From NCBI GenBank assembly GCA_027625915.1, contig JANTQA010000063.1:2852001-2916000 (forward strand): DNA of 64,000 nt, read 5' to 3'. The notes beneath the pieces were generated by a model that was not told the origin of the DNA, ran no database searches, and was given only the letters and a program-made list of their open reading frames with translations. This DNA is from Anaeramoeba flamelloides. Its lineage: Eukaryota > Metamonada > Anaeramoebidae. A program made the translations under genes and the position numbers. Positions 61,517 to 64,000 of this stretch are shown here, one piece after another (within the stretch, counting starts at the first letter, position 1; each line of letters begins with the position of its first letter).

Positions 61517-61755
61517 AATCTTTTGCTGGTATTTGAATAATAACTGGGAAAAATTTTTAACACTTTTTTTTTTTTTTTTTTTTTGAATAACAGTTTTCCA
61601 AACAAATAGTTTGTGTTTTTTGATCTCTATTTTATTTTATGGTCCTTTTTTTATCTGGGGGAATATATTGGGTAAACAATAAATCCAAGATTTCCTTTTT
61701 GAAATTATAATAATCAACTGAAATTTTCTTCCATTTGAATTTCAAATACTAATAA
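61517..61755. repeat. Palindromic module R, both arms
   Basis: The left arm is GCTGGTATTTGAATAATAAC followed by TGGGAAAAATTTTT. The right arm is CAACTGAAATTTTCTTCCAT followed by TTGAATTTCAAATAC. Confidence 0.4.
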
Positions 61756-62264
61756 GAAAATTTCTCCAAACATGAAAATATTGACATGTTGTTGAAATAA
61801 AAGAAACACACCAATAGAACTAGTACATTAAGAAACAAAAATTGAGTTTTTTTAAAAAAAAGAGGGAGATACCAAAAGAAGAAATTATAATTTTTTGATA
61901 AAAAAAAGAGTAAAAAGATCATTTTTTTGATTATCCAACGTGAAACTTATAAAAAGTTCAACATGACTATAATAGAAAATAGAAAAAGAACAACAACATT
62001 AATAAAAAGAAGAAATCAATTTCTTTCAATAAATAATACCTTATCTTGTTTTGAATCAAACCAAAAAAAAACACAAAACAAAACTTTATTTTTATTTATA
62101 TACAATCTGTGGTTTTGGAGATCTGAAAAATAGTAATTTTTTTAAATATAATTTTTAAGACTAGATCAATCAAATAAAAACCTGTTACCAATAGAATAGA
62201 ATTAAAAAACTTTTTTTTTTGTGTTTAATCCATCATTTGGCCTTTCTTGATTTATTTTTCTATT

Positions 62265-62432
62265 ACTTTGTTATGAATTATAATGGGGAAAAATTTTCCT
62301 TCTTTTTCCATATTTTTGATTGAAGAAATTTGAGTTCTCATAGAATAGATTTTAATTTGAATTTTCTTGTATAAGGAAATTGAAAGAGAGTTGATAATCG
62401 TTTCCCATTTATAATTTTAATATCAGGAATGG
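62265..62432. repeat. Palindromic module R, both arms
   Basis: The left arm is GAATTATAATGGGGAAAAAT followed by TTTCCTTC. The right arm is AAGGAAATTGAAAGAGAG followed by CGTTTCCCATTTATAATTTT and AATATCAGG. Confidence 0.4.
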
Positions 62433-64000
62433 ACCTTATTTTGAATTTTCATAGAGGCACACAATTAAAAATTGCATTGTACTTTTTTTTTCTTCAATCA
62501 CTAATGTAAAAATTATTTCTGAATTTTTCATTTTTTTTTTGAAAACAGTGTGATTTTTTTTATAAACTGTGATACTTTTCTGGTTCTCCGTCAAGGTTCA
62601 AGAAACTTGTAAATATATTTGATATTTTAAACATAAAAAAATTCAATTTTAATAAATTATTGGGGTTGTTTTTTTTGAATGAGAGAAAAATATTTTTGAT
62701 TTTAAAATTGACCTTTCTTTCACAAATTACCTCGGTTCTTTTTTTAAATATAATAGAATACTTTTAAAACATACTAGATATACAATACAAAATACCTATT
62801 TCCGATGGATTTAACATAAAAGTCTGATATTTTATGAAAAATCACAATTTATTCAAAAAAACATGAAAAAATCAGAAATAATTTTTATATTTTGAAAACA
62901 AAAAATAATATTTCTCAAAATTTGTGAAGACTCACTAATTTTTTTTAAAAACAAAATAATTTAATATTATTTAACCATTAGTATTATTTCAATACCTAAC
63001 CTTTAAAATCCAATTAAAATTTGAAACAAGCATTGTTTTACTAATTCCCCTCGGTGGATAATTTGACCACAAAAAAAAAAAATATGCTAAAATCTCTTAT
63101 CAAAAGATTACACATAATACCATTTTCTTTCGTATCTCTTTGTTTTTTTTTTTATTTTTTTTTTAATAAACACCCCTTTAACTGATTAGCCTCTACCAAG
63201 AAGAAGCCTAAGATTAAAGTATGTTGTTATTGGGTTTAAACGGCATTAGTGCTATATGGCCCGAATTTTTCTAAAAAATCGATTAACCAAGTAGAAATAT
63301 TTGTTGATCTCATTGATTAAAAATGATCTCTGTATTAGTAAAAAACCCAACAATTTCAGAATAAAAATCTGCATTTCGCCACAAATTTAAATGTTGAATT
63401 ATCAATATACAGATTTCTAAAGTAACAAAATTTATTTCTTGAATTTGTATCGAAATATACATTAGCTGTTAAAAAATTCCTTAATTTTTAGAAAAAATTA
63501 AATAATTAACCAATTGATTTTTTTGATAAATTATTTCTGATTTATTGGAAATATATTGATCTTACAATTAGCTTCATCAAAAAGCAAACCAAACTAATCA
63601 GTTTTTGGGGTTTTATGTTGATGATTATTGAGTTAATCTTTGCAAATCAAAAATTGAAAAAAATAGTTACCATTGGAAGTTCTGAATATGAATTATTTCA
63701 TACCGGAATACTATTATTTGGGGGATTTCTATTTTTAGATTGGAAAAGGAATTAAAAAAAAATTTCAAAATTGATAATTTTTAATAATGGTCGACTGGTA
63801 AAAAAATCTAAGAATTTATTGTGCAATAAGATTTATAATAATTTTTTTAGTACCATGCGAAACATGTAACACTTATATCATTTCCACCCAATTACAACAT
63901 ACTTTGATTATAGAGAAATATATGGTATGAGTAATCCCTTAAGGGAGTAATCTCTATTAAATTTTTTTACCTAAATTTAATATAGATTGAGAAAATTTTT

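Larger units (their letters stand above)
58389..64000. other. Intergenic to the window edge, no gene seen
   Basis: About 5.6 kb with no coding-like frame. It carries four R modules or arms (60099-60185, 60786-61075, 61517-61755, 62265-62432). The last 1.5 kb shows no structure I can name. Confidence 0.65.

Overview
The window looks like nuclear DNA of a gene-sparse, extremely AT-rich, intron-poor free-living protist. Coding regions are rich in Asn, Lys and Glu homopolymers, stop codons are UAA wherever the end is visible, and long non-coding stretches are full of small inverted-repeat elements. The eEF1A lacks the insertion of about 12 residues shared by opisthokonts, so an animal or fungal source is unlikely. 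The proteome flavour (a Ras domain fused to LRR and ankyrin repeats, a coiled-coil RhoGEF, long low-complexity inserts) suggests an amoeboid or amoeboflagellate protist, for example an amoebozoan or an anaeramoeba-like metamonad. That placement is inference only.

Layout. Six confident protein genes all lie on the minus strand. They are: a CARMIL-like PH/LRR protein with ankyrin repeats and a C-terminal Ras-like GTPase, running off the left edge (1-5171); eEF1A (9611-10951); a membrane-anchored protein with two GT-B glycosyltransferase modules (16121-20029); a coiled-coil RhoGEF/DH protein (27405-30065); a HEAT-repeat protein of the Maestro/MROH1 type with one small intron (35680-41656); and a Wee1/Myt1-type kinase with one 1.27-kb intron (55082-58388). 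One doubtful locus lies on the plus strand (48159-49666). It reads like a coding sequence broken into segments and may be a pseudogene or an unresolved spliced gene.

Between the genes lie about 4 to 7 kb stretches with no convincing gene. They hold at least eight families of short, mostly palindromic elements. Most end in TA followed by a CAGT-like or ACTRTT-like terminus, as expected for non-autonomous Tc1/mariner-type transposons, but I found no transposase gene. Two families are informative: a 696/697-bp element present as two inverted copies, and a 1.25-kb element with subterminal ATCGCGAT-like arrays, one copy of which is split by two other elements. A 395-bp foldback sequence with a perfect 49-bp, unusually GC-rich stem is the most striking unexplained structure.

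The genes do not form a pathway. Broadly they cover cytoskeletal and small-GTPase signalling (LRR-Ras, RhoGEF), translation (eEF1A), glycan synthesis (glycosyltransferase), trafficking-type HEAT scaffolding (MROH1-like) and cell-cycle control (Wee1/Myt1). All positions of splice sites, termini and domain limits were read by eye.
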